Assembly (NCBI RefSeq): GCF_900142205.1
Contig: NZ_FRAA01000012.1
Coordinates: 1-51,610, forward strand
DNA from: Reichenbachiella agariperforans
GTDB taxonomy: Bacteria > Bacteroidota > Bacteroidia > Cytophagales > Cyclobacteriaceae
Length of the DNA stretch: 51,610 nt
Direction: 5' to 3'
The position numbers were made by a program, and so were the translations under genes. Of this stretch, positions 8,673 to 18,126 are shown one piece after another; the stretch's first letter is position 1; each line of letters opens with the position of its first letter. The notes beneath the pieces were generated by a model, which searched no databases, was not told the origin of the DNA, and worked only from the letters and a program-made list of their open reading frames with translations.

Positions 8673-9728
8673 TTACTCTTTAGGGACATCTTTGAAATCT
8701 ACGGTGTTTTCGATTTCCTTGTCAAAGGCCTCTATAAAGCCATTTTTGAACAGGTTTGTGATGATGTCTAGTACATCGGTATCTACGTTGCTGACGTCTC
8801 CTGATAGTGTTACTTTGGTGGCGGTTTGATCTTTCTTCTGGTTTTCGGTTAGTTCGGTGATGCCTCCAATGAAGGCTTGCCAGAGGGTGTTGAGCGTACC
8901 TTTGTCTTCGTTCATATCCAAGATTTTAACATGCTCTAAGACCGGTTTGATGTAGCCTTTGATTTTGCCATCCCGCATGGCATACTCTCCGATAATCGCG
9001 AAATACCCTTTCTCAAAATCGAAAGACGCATAGGCTTTGGTGAAATCGTTGGTCTCGGTCAGGTCGATGGATTCTAGCTTGTAACTGAGATCCATGTCTG
9101 GCATCTTTTTGATGATGTTGAGATTGCCACTGATGCGAGCTTTGCCACTGTCAAAGATGTTGGCACTAGTGGTGAGTGATGAGGGGAGTTGTTCGGTGTT
9201 GTCGGTGGCATTGGTTAGGTTGGTGGCTATGAGATCCCAGTTGGTGATGGATAAGTTGACAGGAGGAGAACTGGTTTTGTTCTCGAAGTTCAGACTACCG
9301 TTTTTGATCTCAAACCGGTTGATTCGAACGGGGATCATATCGAGTATGGGCTGTGTCCAGTCGGCATCACCGGCCTGCTGCTCACTTTCTTTCTCCCCAT
9401 CATTGAAGTTGAGCTTTGGGTCTTGTAAGAAGATCTCTCCTACGATGGCGCCATCGAATAGCGCTGACCACTCGATAGAGATATCGGTGAGGGGTAGGTT
9501 GACGAAAGGTTCTTCTACTTCGTTGGTGGTGATGAATACCTCCAAGCTGTCTATCATGAGCGAACCACGATAGAGTATGAGATCTATGTCAGAGATGTTG
9601 CACCGATACTGTGGGAGTTGATTGATGCCCTTTTCGAATTGATTTTTGATGATGAAAGGGAGTGAAAGCCTCAATCCTATCACCAGAATGGCAAAGCAGA
9701 TCAGGATGGTTTTCTTATGTTTTAGCAT
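8673..9728 (-). CDS. AsmA/DUF748-like envelope protein
   Basis: A 351-residue protein. It has one N-terminal membrane anchor (about residues 7-24, KTILICFAILVIGLRLSLPF) and then a long beta-rich periplasmic region. The NISDIDLILYRGSLMIDSLEV stretch near 45 and the later VRINRFEIKNGSLNFE motif are typical of DUF748/AsmA-like proteins, which resemble lipid-transfer or envelope-maintenance factors. It is divergent from the YihY-like gene, with 58 bp between the start codons, so they probably share a promoter region. It converges on the kinase-HTH gene. The substrate is unknown. The ATG at 9728 precedes the anchor directly. Confidence 0.7.
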   Translation of the reverse strand: MLKHKKTILICFAILVIGLRLSLPFIIKNQFEKGINQLPQYRCNISDIDLILYRGSLMIDSLEVFITTNEVEEPFVNLPLTDISIEWSALFDGAIVGEIFLQDPKLNFNDGEKESEQQAGDADWTQPILDMIPVRINRFEIKNGSLNFENKTSSPPVNLSITNWDLIATNLTNATDNTEQLPSSLTTSANIFDSGKARISGNLNIIKKMPDMDLSYKLESIDLTETNDFTKAYASFDFEKGYFAIIGEYAMRDGKIKGYIKPVLEHVKILDMNEDKGTLNTLWQAFIGGITELTENQKKDQTATKVTLSGDVSNVDTDVLDIITNLFKNGFIEAFDKEIENTVDFKDVPKE

Positions 9729-9786
9729 GTCTTGCGTTTTTGGTGGAATGATTTATGACGTACTTAGCCAAAAAGCATTCCATCTT

Positions 9787-10692
9787 ATGAAAAAGATTTT
9801 TTTCGCAATCCGAACCGTCCTAGTAGATACGATCAAAGCCAGCGGTGAACACAATCTGATGAACTCCGCAGCAGCGATTGCTTTTTATGCGATCTTTTCT
9901 TTGCCGGGTCTTCTGATTGCAGTAGTGCTATCTGCGGGGGTGTTTTTCGGAGAGGAGGCCGTCCGTGGTGAACTCTCAGGACAGATCTCTGATTTCGTAG
10001 GGAAATCGGCAGCAGATACCATCGAGCAGATTCTCAAAAATATAGAACTGGATCCGAGCAAGGGGATACAATCTGTGGTAGGTATAGGGGTGCTGTTTTT
10101 CTCCGCGACGACCATTTTTATGTCCTTGCAATCTGCGCTAAATACCCTCTGGGGTGTCAGAAGTGCAGGAAAACGCGCGTTGAAGGAATTTGCCTTGAAC
10201 CGTACGCTTTCGTTTGGGATGATCATCGCATTGGGTTTTGTACTGATCTTTTCACTGCTGATGGATACACTGTTGACCGTGTTTTTGAAACCTATCAATC
10301 AATACTTGCAGGGGTTCGATACGGTGGTTTTGGAGTTGGCGAATGGGTTATTCTCTTTTGTAAGTGTGGTGTTTATTGTCACGATTTTGTTCAAATTTTT
10401 ACCAGACGTACGCTTGCAATGGAAGAACGTCGCAATGGGTGCATTGATCACTTCAGGGATGCTGGTATTGGGAAGGTTCCTCATCGGGATATACATGAGC
10501 CAAAGCAATTTTGGGCAAACGTATGCAGCAGCCAGCTCTGTGGTGATTTTGCTCGTTTGGGTATTTTATTCCACAGTCGTGTTGCTCTTTGGGGCAGAAC
10601 TCACCCGTTCGATTTTGAATTTTCGAGGGTACACCATACGTCCCAGTAGTGGTGCCAAGAAGGTGGAACTGCGCGAAGTGGAGCTGGATTAG
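9787..10692 (+). CDS. YihY/virulence factor BrkB family membrane protein
   Basis: A 301-residue inner-membrane protein with about six hydrophobic segments. The family signatures HNLMNSAAAIAFYAIFSLPG (near 24-43), the WGVRSAGKRAL region and AASSVVILLVWVFYSTVVLLFGAELTR near the end are clear. I chose the ATG at 9787 because the protein then opens with MKKIFFAIRTVLVDT. Upstream in-frame ATGs from 9646 would overlap the divergent gene. The YihY family was once called RNase BN by mistake; its function is not settled. The C-terminal tail is short and cytoplasmic. Confidence 0.85.
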   Translation: MKKIFFAIRTVLVDTIKASGEHNLMNSAAAIAFYAIFSLPGLLIAVVLSAGVFFGEEAVRGELSGQISDFVGKSAADTIEQILKNIELDPSKGIQSVVGIGVLFFSATTIFMSLQSALNTLWGVRSAGKRALKEFALNRTLSFGMIIALGFVLIFSLLMDTLLTVFLKPINQYLQGFDTVVLELANGLFSFVSVVFIVTILFKFLPDVRLQWKNVAMGALITSGMLVLGRFLIGIYMSQSNFGQTYAAASSVVILLVWVFYSTVVLLFGAELTRSILNFRGYTIRPSSGAKKVELREVELD

Positions 10693-10904
10693 AGAGTCGT
10701 GTCAGCTCTTTTAGTGGGGATTACAGTGCTATGTGTTTGTTTTCAGTGTTTTAAGTGATAAAAACATGGCTTTTGCGTGGTTAATAAGAATTATTTCATA
10801 TACCTTGTAAGTAGTTGATTATTATGTATTTAAGTGTATTTGTGAATGCGTGCCTGGATTAGGTCTTATTCTAACCATACTTGTTAATTAAAAATAATCA
10901 TACA

Positions 10905-12029
10905 ATGAAAAGGGTAGTTTTGTTGGTTTCTGTATTATGCATCATGTCGGGTTTATATGAGACCCTCGCTCAGACCAGTGTAGCGGATGGTAACTGGGCA
11001 GTCGGCGCTACGTGGACGGGGGGCACATCCCCTGGATATACTGTAGGGAGTAATATTACAATTAATTCTTATGTGATCTCAGATGAAACAGTAACCCTAA
11101 CAGGGAATAATAAAACACTCTCGGTAAATGATACCTTGATTATACATGGTGATTTGATTTTTACTGCCAATAGTGGTGCTGCGATCAATATCGGACCTAA
11201 TAATGTATTGATTATTATGGGAAACCTTGATTTAGGTAAGAATAATGCTGGGGCAAATATTGAAGCAGGAGGAGTCTTGGTGGTCAAAGGGAATATTACT
11301 GCATCAGGTGTGAATGGTGAATTTACTGGAGATGGAAATGTATACACTGATGGCACTACTGACGGAGTTACCAATAATGGTTCTCAACCCGTAGCGATTA
11401 TAGAGGACATGAGTGATGACAGTTATGATAGCATACAAAAGTATGTTGAAAATGATGGAAGAGATCCGTTGCCTGTGGACCTACTCTATTTCGATGTGGT
11501 TTGGGAGACTCAGTCTTATTCTGCTCGTTTAAAGTGGGAGACTTCTTCAGAGACGAACAATTCTCATTTTGTAGTAGAGCGATCAGACGATGGCGTTTTA
11601 TTCGAAGAAATTGTTCAAATCGACGGTCAAGGAACTATCAACACCACACATGAATATGAATATGTAGATCAATCTCCACGAGGAGATGTAAGTTATTACA
11701 GATTGAAACAAGTCGATTTTGATGGAGCATACGAATACTTCGATGTGAAGCGTATTACTACTGGTGATGTTTTTTCTAAAGCCAATGTCGTGCTTTACCC
11801 TTCTACTGTGACGCGAGGTGTGGTTCAGTTGAAGTCTGGGAGTGGTTTAGACATCCATTCGATGAAGGTATATAGTATTAGTGGAGTAGCTCATGGAGAG
11901 CCTCGTTATGAGCAGGCCAGTGCGAAAAATGTGCGCGTGGATTTGAGTGATCTTCGTTCGGGTAGCTATATTCTCTTGGTTACTTCAGCAGATGCTACAG
12001 CATACTCTTTAAGGTTCGTCGTTCGCTAA
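10905..12029 (+). CDS. Secreted protein with T9SS-type C-terminal domain
   Basis: A 374-residue protein starting at ATG 10905 (MKRVVLLVSVLCIM), with a signal peptide ending near ETLAQ. Residues 25-170 form a repetitive beta structure (runs such as NITINSYVISDETVTL and INIGPNNVLIIMGNLDLG) like a parallel beta-helix. Residues 190-280 contain the LPVDLLYFDVVWE... LKWETSSETNNSHFVVERS region, which is common just before T9SS tails. The end (VVLYPSTVTRG... LRSGSYILLV) is a type A sorting domain. It is probably exported by the type IX system and surface-attached. An in-frame ATG at 10881 exists but gives a poor signal peptide. It converges on the next gene with 5 bp between stops. Confidence 0.75.
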   Translation: MKRVVLLVSVLCIMSGLYETLAQTSVADGNWAVGATWTGGTSPGYTVGSNITINSYVISDETVTLTGNNKTLSVNDTLIIHGDLIFTANSGAAINIGPNNVLIIMGNLDLGKNNAGANIEAGGVLVVKGNITASGVNGEFTGDGNVYTDGTTDGVTNNGSQPVAIIEDMSDDSYDSIQKYVENDGRDPLPVDLLYFDVVWETQSYSARLKWETSSETNNSHFVVERSDDGVLFEEIVQIDGQGTINTTHEYEYVDQSPRGDVSYYRLKQVDFDGAYEYFDVKRITTGDVFSKANVVLYPSTVTRGVVQLKSGSGLDIHSMKVYSISGVAHGEPRYEQASAKNVRVDLSDLRSGSYILLVTSADATAYSLRFVVR

Positions 12030-12034
12030 AACGG

Positions 12035-13135
12035 TCACCGCTCTTCCACGATCCCAATAGGGCCTTTGTAGATGCCGCCATAGTAGCCAAGATCACGCAC
12101 TTGTACGGATAGGACATTGGACTGGTCTTGCTTGAGTAGGCCTTTGGGGATTTTGTAGAGACGGATTTGATCATAGGATTGGCTCTCTCCGAAATTTTTC
12201 CCATCAGCAGTTACGCCGATACGGTGGCCATTGAGATAGGTGATGTCATAGTCGTCTATCTTGCCGAGGAGTAGGTAGTATGTTTTGTTCTCTTTGGGGA
12301 TGAAGCTAAGCTCGAAGTGTCTACGGTACCATGCCACACCATCGAATGATCGGTAACCTTGATTGTCCCATAGTGACGGTACCCAGATGTCATCCCACCC
12401 TGAGTCATCGTAGTTAGGATCAGAGGCATTTTTTTTGTCCCATCGGGTAAACTTCCATTGTCCCATCAGGTCCTGTACTAGATTTTCGCTATTGAAATCT
12501 GCATACACGCCTATTTTTCCACTGACGATCCCTCCATCGAGGACTTCATCATAGACGCGTACCGCGATGGTGTTTTCGCCTCCAAAGTCTATGCTTTCAT
12601 TGGGGATCAAATAGCGTCTGTTGGTAGTGTAGGCCGTTCGGAATTTTGGAGCAAAGCGTCCATTTTTTCCGATCATACGACCGTTGAAGAAGCATTCGTC
12701 GGCATCATCTATATTGCCGAGGACGAGGTAGTGCGTCTGTTTGGGATTGAGCAGTCGTCCATCGAAACTAGTCCTGTACCAGGCGATCCCGTCATAGCCA
12801 TTGAACCCTTCGTTTTCCCATCTGGAGGGAACTTTGATGTTTTCCCAGTTTTGGTCTTGATAAGTAGGGGTTGCCCAGAGGGCATTGTCACCGATATTGA
12901 ATTTCCAGTCTCTGGCTAGATCTACTTTGAGCAACAGGTTGTCGGTATTGGCCGGGCTAAAGGGCTGGTCGTTGTTGTTGATTTCGAGTTCTTCGTAGAG
13001 CCATTCCATAAGCCACTGCAGGCCACTGTTGTCTTGTTCTTGTGCAGAGACAGGAGTCGTGTGTCCCGCGACAAGTAGGAGAAGTGTTCCAGTGATTTTG
13101 ATGAGCCTGTCCAAGTTATTTTGTGTTTTTAGCAA
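12035..13135 (-). CDS. Tandem GH2-type jelly-roll (sugar-binding) protein without a catalytic domain
   Basis: A 366-residue secreted protein with a signal peptide ending near TTPVSAQ. Two copies of a domain of about 140 residues resemble the N-terminal sugar-binding jelly roll of GH2 beta-galactosidases. The shared pattern is W..I.VPS.W.N.G....DG.AWYR..F, then Y.LLG.IDD.D..F.NG..IG, seen near residues 85-165 and 235-315. No GH2 catalytic TIM barrel follows. There is no in-frame ATG near the signal peptide; the start is a TTG at 13135, or a second TTG at 13114. The TTG at 13135 overlaps the upstream retropepsin gene by 20 bp, which suggests translational coupling. Carbohydrate binding is inferred from the fold. 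Confidence 0.72.
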   Translation of the reverse strand: MLKTQNNLDRLIKITGTLLLLVAGHTTPVSAQEQDNSGLQWLMEWLYEELEINNNDQPFSPANTDNLLLKVDLARDWKFNIGDNALWATPTYQDQNWENIKVPSRWENEGFNGYDGIAWYRTSFDGRLLNPKQTHYLVLGNIDDADECFFNGRMIGKNGRFAPKFRTAYTTNRRYLIPNESIDFGGENTIAVRVYDEVLDGGIVSGKIGVYADFNSENLVQDLMGQWKFTRWDKKNASDPNYDDSGWDDIWVPSLWDNQGYRSFDGVAWYRRHFELSFIPKENKTYYLLLGKIDDYDITYLNGHRIGVTADGKNFGESQSYDQIRLYKIPKGLLKQDQSNVLSVQVRDLGYYGGIYKGPIGIVEER

Positions 13136-13652
13136 TGGTGAGTTCTGAATCTTGTTTCTGGCTTCTTTTGTTCTTTTTGACTTTGTATTCTATGCTGACT
13201 GTATTTGTCCCCATGTCTATGACAAAACCGTATTGTCGCATAAGGTTGGTCCCCAGTATAGCTGTTACGTGTTTTCCAGTTCTGGCTCGGATAGAGCTCA
13301 CGATGTTGGTGATGTCATAGGCGTAAAAGTCAGACTTTAGTTGCATTTCTCCAAAATATAGTCGCGCATTAGTAACTTGATGTAGTTGGTTGTGCCGAGA
13401 TCCAAACCCTGCGACTTTGATTTGTTGATTGAAATCCTGATGGGCATGAAAGTCATATCTGTCTTTGGATTTGAGATTAAAGACTGTGATGTCTGATCCT
13501 GTATCGAGTAGCACCCAGGTTTTTTTACCGTTGAGGGTCATTTCAACGATGGGTTTTTCATAATAGCGCGTTTTCATAGTTTGGTGATTTTGTCCATGAC
13601 CTAGCGTGCATGCCGCCACCAAGATACCGAGTAGAAGGATGATAAATTTCAT
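13116..13652 (-). CDS. Retropepsin-like aspartyl protease, putative lipoprotein
   Basis: A 178-residue protein. It has an N-terminal hydrophobic segment with a possible lipobox (LVAAC near residue 15), then one retropepsin-like domain. The WVLLDTGSDITVF motif near residues 46-58 holds the single catalytic Asp of this dimeric family. The second conserved stretch, AILGTNLMRQYGFVIDMG, lies near 130-147 as expected. Such proteins are common in Bacteroidota and act in the periplasm or outer membrane; the substrate here is unknown. The tail is basic (KVKKNKRSQKQ). It is the first gene of a two-gene minus-strand unit and overlaps the jelly-roll gene. Confidence 0.8.
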   Translation of the reverse strand: MKFIILLLGILVAACTLGHGQNHQTMKTRYYEKPIVEMTLNGKKTWVLLDTGSDITVFNLKSKDRYDFHAHQDFNQQIKVAGFGSRHNQLHQVTNARLYFGEMQLKSDFYAYDITNIVSSIRARTGKHVTAILGTNLMRQYGFVIDMGTNTVSIEYKVKKNKRSQKQDSELTIAKNTK

Positions 13653-13797
13653 AGTGTTTTTGTTTATGTGAGTTTATACATCAAACTAAGACACTAGCAT
13701 GTTACCGTGTGTCACGGCATAGTAAAGAGATGTCACAAGTTGTCACAGCAGGCTTGGGTATAGCACATAAAGCGTGATAAAGAGAAGGAGGTGGCTG

Positions 13798-16700
13798 TTA
13801 TTGAACTTTTTTCTTTTCTGTTTCAAACCTTTCTTGGTACTTTTTGGGGGATAGCCCAAATTCTGATTTGAAGCATTTCGAAAAGTAGGATAAGCTAGAG
13901 AATCCCACTTGGTACATGATCTCGGTGATGTTGCCTTCCTTGTTTTGAAGCAGGAGGGAAGCCTTTTTGAGCCGGTACTTTTGGATGATCTCTTTGGCAG
14001 AGTGGTCGGTATTGGCTTTGAGTTTTCGGTAGAGGTGGGTTGAGCTCATGGCCATCTCGCTGCTGATCATGTCTACGGTGAGTTCCGAATTGGCAATATT
14101 TGCTTCTATGATATCCATGACGCGCTTGACGAAGATGTTGTCCTCGTTGTTGGCGGCTTGAGACTCGCTAGGCAAAGGGATGAGATCATTTCTGAAGAAT
14201 TCTGTTAGTTCTTTTTTGCGCTGGATCAACTGGTCTATGTGTGCTTCGAGGAGTTCAATCTCAAAGGGTTTGGTGATGTAAGCATCCGCTCCGGTTTTGA
14301 TCCCTTCTATACGATGCGAAAGTAGGGCTTTGGCCGTCAAGAGAATTACTGATACGTGACTGGTTTTGGGGTTGTTCTTGATTTCCTTGCAGAGCGTGAG
14401 CCCGTCCATGATGGGCATCATGATGTCACTGATGATGACTTGAGGTAGGAAGTTGTTGGCTTTGAGCAACCCTTCTTGTCCGTTTTCTGCAGCGACGAAA
14501 TTGTATTTATGGTTGAGGCTAGTACGGATGAAGTCTACCATGTCGTTGTTGTCCTCTATGATGAGCACGAGCGGCTTATCAGAGGCGAGATCCAGTTGGT
14601 AGAACTTCGAGCCGTTCTGTCTGCCATGTACCGAAGGGGTCGCCCGAATCTCGACTTGTGCATCAGCTGCCAAGGTATCCACGGGGAGGTGGGTTTTGCC
14701 TAGGGGGAGGTGGACGGTGAAGCTTGTTCCCATTCCAGGGCTACTTTTGACGGAGATGTTACCGTGGTGCAGTGCGACATATTCAGCAGCGAGCGTCAGT
14801 CCTATGCCACTGCCAGATTCTTTGCGTTTGCCGTCTTGGGCTTGATAGAATCGTTCGAAGATTCTGCCTTGGTCTTCCTCAGAGATGCCGACTCCTGAGT
14901 CACTGACCTCTATCTTGAATGCGCCTTCCTTGTACGCTGGGTACTGCGTATCGATCGATACAGTCATTTTAATGAACCCTTCTCTGGAGGTGAATTTGAA
15001 AGCATTGGAAAGAAGGTTGAATAGTACCGTCTCTACTTTTTCGGCATCTATCCAGACCTCTTGCTCGGGGATATTTTTTTCGAATAGAAAATGAATATGT
15101 CCTCTTTGCGCCTTGTCGCTAAACATAGAAAAGACTTCCTCGCAGTATGCTACGAGTGCTACGAGCCGGACTTTGAGCTGTAGGGTGTCGTTCTCCATTT
15201 TGTTGAAATCCAAAATCTGATTAACCAGACGGAGTAGTCTTTCCGCATTTTTTTCTGCTAGGGCAATCAGTGTTTTACTTTCTGTATCTAGTGTACCTGT
15301 ATGCTGTACTTGGTGAATCGGAGGGAGGATGAGGCTGATCGGTGTACGGAGTTCGTGGGAGATATTGGTGAAAAAGACTTCTTTGGTTCGCTCGATTTCT
15401 TCAGCGTGTTTTACTTCGAGTCGTGTGATCTGCAGTTGGTTCTTGAGATGTACTCTCGTCGAGTAGGTTTTGAGCGCATAGTAGATGAAGACCAAGAGCA
15501 TGACGATGTACAAGGTGATGAAGTAGCCATTGAGGAATAGCGGTGGGTTGATGGTCATCTGTAGACGTGTGACCGCCTCAGTTTCTAGACCGTAGTAGTT
15601 GATCGCACGCACGACGAAGGTATAGTCACCTGCTTTGACGTTGGAGTAGATGGCAAGGTTGTTCGCGCCTGACACCTGATGCCAGTTGTCTTCGAACCCT
15701 TCGAGGCGGTAGGTATAAAGGTTCTTGTTGGGTTGCCAAAAGTCCAATGAGGAAAATTGCAGTGCAAAAGACCGTTCGTCATAGTCTAGTTCGAGATGTT
15801 CGACAAAGGAGATGTCTTGTGTCAGTAGTGTGCGACCATCCAGCTCTTCTCCTATGGAGATGTGTCGGTTGTTGATGTCTAGGTCGGTGACATACACGGA
15901 GGGGATGTAGGCATTGGGTGTGGCTTGATTCGGCACGAAACTGATAAATCCGTTGTCTCCACCGAAGAGGATTTGGCCATTTTTGTTTTTGACTACACAG
16001 CCGAAATAGAAGCTCTTGATCGGTAGGTTGTGATCCAGTGGGAAGATTTCGAAATGTTTCGTCGTTGCAGAGAGTTTTTGCAGCGAGGAGTTGGTGACGC
16101 TCCAAATGTTTCCTGCATCGTCTTCTATGATACTGGTGACGATCTCGTCATTGTCCGTCAAAAACGGATGCCATGTCACTTGGTGTGATGAGGGGTCGTA
16201 TTGGATGAGGCCATTGAGAGTGCCAGCCCATATCTCTCCACTATCGGAGCAGTAGAGGGTATAGATCATGCGGTTGGCGGCTAATTTATTGAAGGCAATC
16301 ACTGGGGTGCTCTCCAGTGATTCAGTATGGACACGGTATAGTTGGTCATACTCGATCGTCCAGATGTATCCTGCGCCATAGATGTGTTTTTCTGATCCTG
16401 ACGCTAGACTGGAGACCTCTTTGAATCGTAGATCGGAGTGAGCCTTTAGATCTCCTTCTATCTTGTATAATCCACCCTGCCATGCGCTGACCCAGAGTGT
16501 GCCATCATCCTGCTGGGTGAAATTGCCGATATAGTTGGATTGTAGCCCATTGCTAGGGGCAGCCTTGATGGCGGTCATGCTTTGGGATTGCTCGTCCCAG
16601 ATGTTGATCCCACTGGCAGTACCTATCCATATCTGTCCAAACTGGTCTTCTTCTAGGGTAGATACATTATCGAGAAGGAGTCTTTGGTCCGCAGAGCTGG

Positions 16701-17874
16701 CTGTATTGAAGATTTTTTTCTTTCCCGTATGAGGGTCGAGTTGGATCACACCGTGTTGGGTTGCGAGCCAGTAGTCTCCCGTTCGGCTAATGAGAAAGGA
16801 CTTAATCTGGTTGCCAATCGCACGACCACCTGCCTCGTAGGTGATGTCGTGAAAGGTGTAGAAGTTACCGTACTTGTTGATCCGGCTCAGTCCGTTGGAG
16901 GTGACGAACCAGATGACACCACTTTTATCCTCGAAGATTTGAATCACGACATTGTTGGCGATGGAGTAGGGGAGCTGAGGATTGTGAAAATGTGTCGAGT
17001 TGGTCTTCGTGATGGGGTCGAAGATGTTGAGACCAAAATCAGTTCCTAGCCAGAGTTTTCCTTCGGTATCGGGATAGATCCACTTAATGACGGGGTTGCT
17101 AAACGAGGGATTATAAGCCGTGAACGAATAGCTTTCCAGTGTATTCGTGTTGATACGGTAGAGGCCGAGTTCCGTCCCTATCCAAATATTAGGGTCGTGG
17201 TTGATCGAGGGTTTGATGTCTAGGACTAGGTGATTTTGGTTGGTAGCAGGCGGATTGGTTAGTGTCACTTGTTCGAATTGTCTTCGCCCCTTTTTGAGGA
17301 GATTGAGACCATCATAGGTGCCTACCCATACCGTACCATTTTGGTCTTCATAGATACTACGCACCATATTGTGCGAGAGGCTATGTTGTTCATTGTTTAG
17401 CCGTTCGAAATTGTCAGTGGTGAGGTCGTAGCGGATTAGTCCTTTGGCAGTCCCTATCCATAGTACATCCTGCTGCCCTACATGCAGCGTGCGAATGGTA
17501 TTGGCTCCCTGTAAGTCGATTCGTGTGATTTCAAAGGTCTTGACGTTGACTTTGCAAAGTCCGTCCCAGCTACCAACCCAGATGTAGTCACCAATAGACA
17601 CGACAGAGGTTAGTTCGTTGGATGGGAGCGTATTGTCCGCTTCACCTTTCTTAAATAAAGTAAATTTGTTGCCATCATATCGAGCCAAACCACTACCTGT
17701 ACTCACCCAAATAAAATCATACTGATCTTGGGTGACCCCCGCCATGATGTTGGTGGGTAACCCATCCCGCATCGATAAGGTCGAGAAGTACAGCTCTTGG
17801 GCTGGAGCCAAAAAACTGTATAGAACCATGAGTCCAATAAGAAATGAAATGGGTAGTTGTTTGTTTGTTTTCAT
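13798..17874 (-). CDS. Hybrid two-component system regulator (HTCS) of the galactan locus
   Basis: A single 1,358-residue protein carries a whole two-component pathway. It has a signal peptide, then about 14 periplasmic propeller repeats (motifs like IWVGT, GLARYD, GEIWAGTLNGLI) and a Y_Y_Y domain near 700-770. One membrane helix near 785-805 follows. The histidine kinase has its H-box in FFTNISHELRTP near 845, then an ATPase domain with SDSGVGISEEDQGRIFERF and GSGIGLTL. The receiver has VIISDIMMPIMDG near 1148. A C-terminal AraC HTH ends with VGFSSLSYFSKCFKSEFG. HTCS proteins bind an oligosaccharide in the periplasm and switch on the neighbouring locus. It is divergent from susC. All key residues appear intact. 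Confidence 0.95.
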   Translation of the reverse strand: MKTNKQLPISFLIGLMVLYSFLAPAQELYFSTLSMRDGLPTNIMAGVTQDQYDFIWVSTGSGLARYDGNKFTLFKKGEADNTLPSNELTSVVSIGDYIWVGSWDGLCKVNVKTFEITRIDLQGANTIRTLHVGQQDVLWIGTAKGLIRYDLTTDNFERLNNEQHSLSHNMVRSIYEDQNGTVWVGTYDGLNLLKKGRRQFEQVTLTNPPATNQNHLVLDIKPSINHDPNIWIGTELGLYRINTNTLESYSFTAYNPSFSNPVIKWIYPDTEGKLWLGTDFGLNIFDPITKTNSTHFHNPQLPYSIANNVVIQIFEDKSGVIWFVTSNGLSRINKYGNFYTFHDITYEAGGRAIGNQIKSFLISRTGDYWLATQHGVIQLDPHTGKKKIFNTASSADQRLLLDNVSTLEEDQFGQIWIGTASGINIWDEQSQSMTAIKAAPSNGLQSNYIGNFTQQDDGTLWVSAWQGGLYKIEGDLKAHSDLRFKEVSSLASGSEKHIYGAGYIWTIEYDQLYRVHTESLESTPVIAFNKLAANRMIYTLYCSDSGEIWAGTLNGLIQYDPSSHQVTWHPFLTDNDEIVTSIIEDDAGNIWSVTNSSLQKLSATTKHFEIFPLDHNLPIKSFYFGCVVKNKNGQILFGGDNGFISFVPNQATPNAYIPSVYVTDLDINNRHISIGEELDGRTLLTQDISFVEHLELDYDERSFALQFSSLDFWQPNKNLYTYRLEGFEDNWHQVSGANNLAIYSNVKAGDYTFVVRAINYYGLETEAVTRLQMTINPPLFLNGYFITLYIVMLLVFIYYALKTYSTRVHLKNQLQITRLEVKHAEEIERTKEVFFTNISHELRTPISLILPPIHQVQHTGTLDTESKTLIALAEKNAERLLRLVNQILDFNKMENDTLQLKVRLVALVAYCEEVFSMFSDKAQRGHIHFLFEKNIPEQEVWIDAEKVETVLFNLLSNAFKFTSREGFIKMTVSIDTQYPAYKEGAFKIEVSDSGVGISEEDQGRIFERFYQAQDGKRKESGSGIGLTLAAEYVALHHGNISVKSSPGMGTSFTVHLPLGKTHLPVDTLAADAQVEIRATPSVHGRQNGSKFYQLDLASDKPLVLIIEDNNDMVDFIRTSLNHKYNFVAAENGQEGLLKANNFLPQVIISDIMMPIMDGLTLCKEIKNNPKTSHVSVILLTAKALLSHRIEGIKTGADAYITKPFEIELLEAHIDQLIQRKKELTEFFRNDLIPLPSESQAANNEDNIFVKRVMDIIEANIANSELTVDMISSEMAMSSTHLYRKLKANTDHSAKEIIQKYRLKKASLLLQNKEGNITEIMYQVGFSSLSYFSKCFKSEFGLSPKKYQERFETEKKKVQ

Positions 17875-17975
17875 GTACTACAAAATCTGCTTGCAATATA
17901 ACCAATCGACCTGTATGCTTGGGATTCCAGTGATGCTCTTGCACGCATACAGCTTAGCTACAGTCACGTTGCTAA

Positions 17976-18083
17976 TTTGTGTATAAACAGGCTTAATCGC
18001 GCTTTAAAACATGAAAATGGATTAAAGTTCATAGTTTGTGTATGATTTGTGCAAGTGACGAGAAAAGCTAATATCTAGTTTTG
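17976..18083 (+). promoter_or_regulatory. Candidate operator and promoter region of the galactan locus
   Basis: In the 252-bp HTCS/susC intergenic region the 9-mer TTTGTGTAT occurs at 17976-17984 and 18035-18043. A further TTTGTG lies at 18046-18051, one helical turn after the second. TAGTTTTG at 18076-18083 fits the Bacteroidota -7 element. This is a candidate HTCS binding array; there is no direct evidence of binding. Confidence 0.35.
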
Positions 18084-18126
18084 AGTAAGATTATTGAACT
18101 ACTATCAAACTAATAAGCATGAGCGT

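Noticed and set aside
8577-8771. A 64-residue plus-strand frame after the kinase-HTH gene
   Set aside because: It runs into the 3' end of the DUF748-like gene on the other strand, with no motif or start signal.
9646-9786. N-terminal extension of the YihY-like protein from the first in-frame ATG
   Set aside because: The extension overlaps the divergent gene start and would precede the normal family start at 9787.
14476-17049. Several plus-strand frames of 62-121 residues within the HTCS gene
   Set aside because: They are antisense to a continuous 1,358-residue HTCS reading frame with all expected domains.
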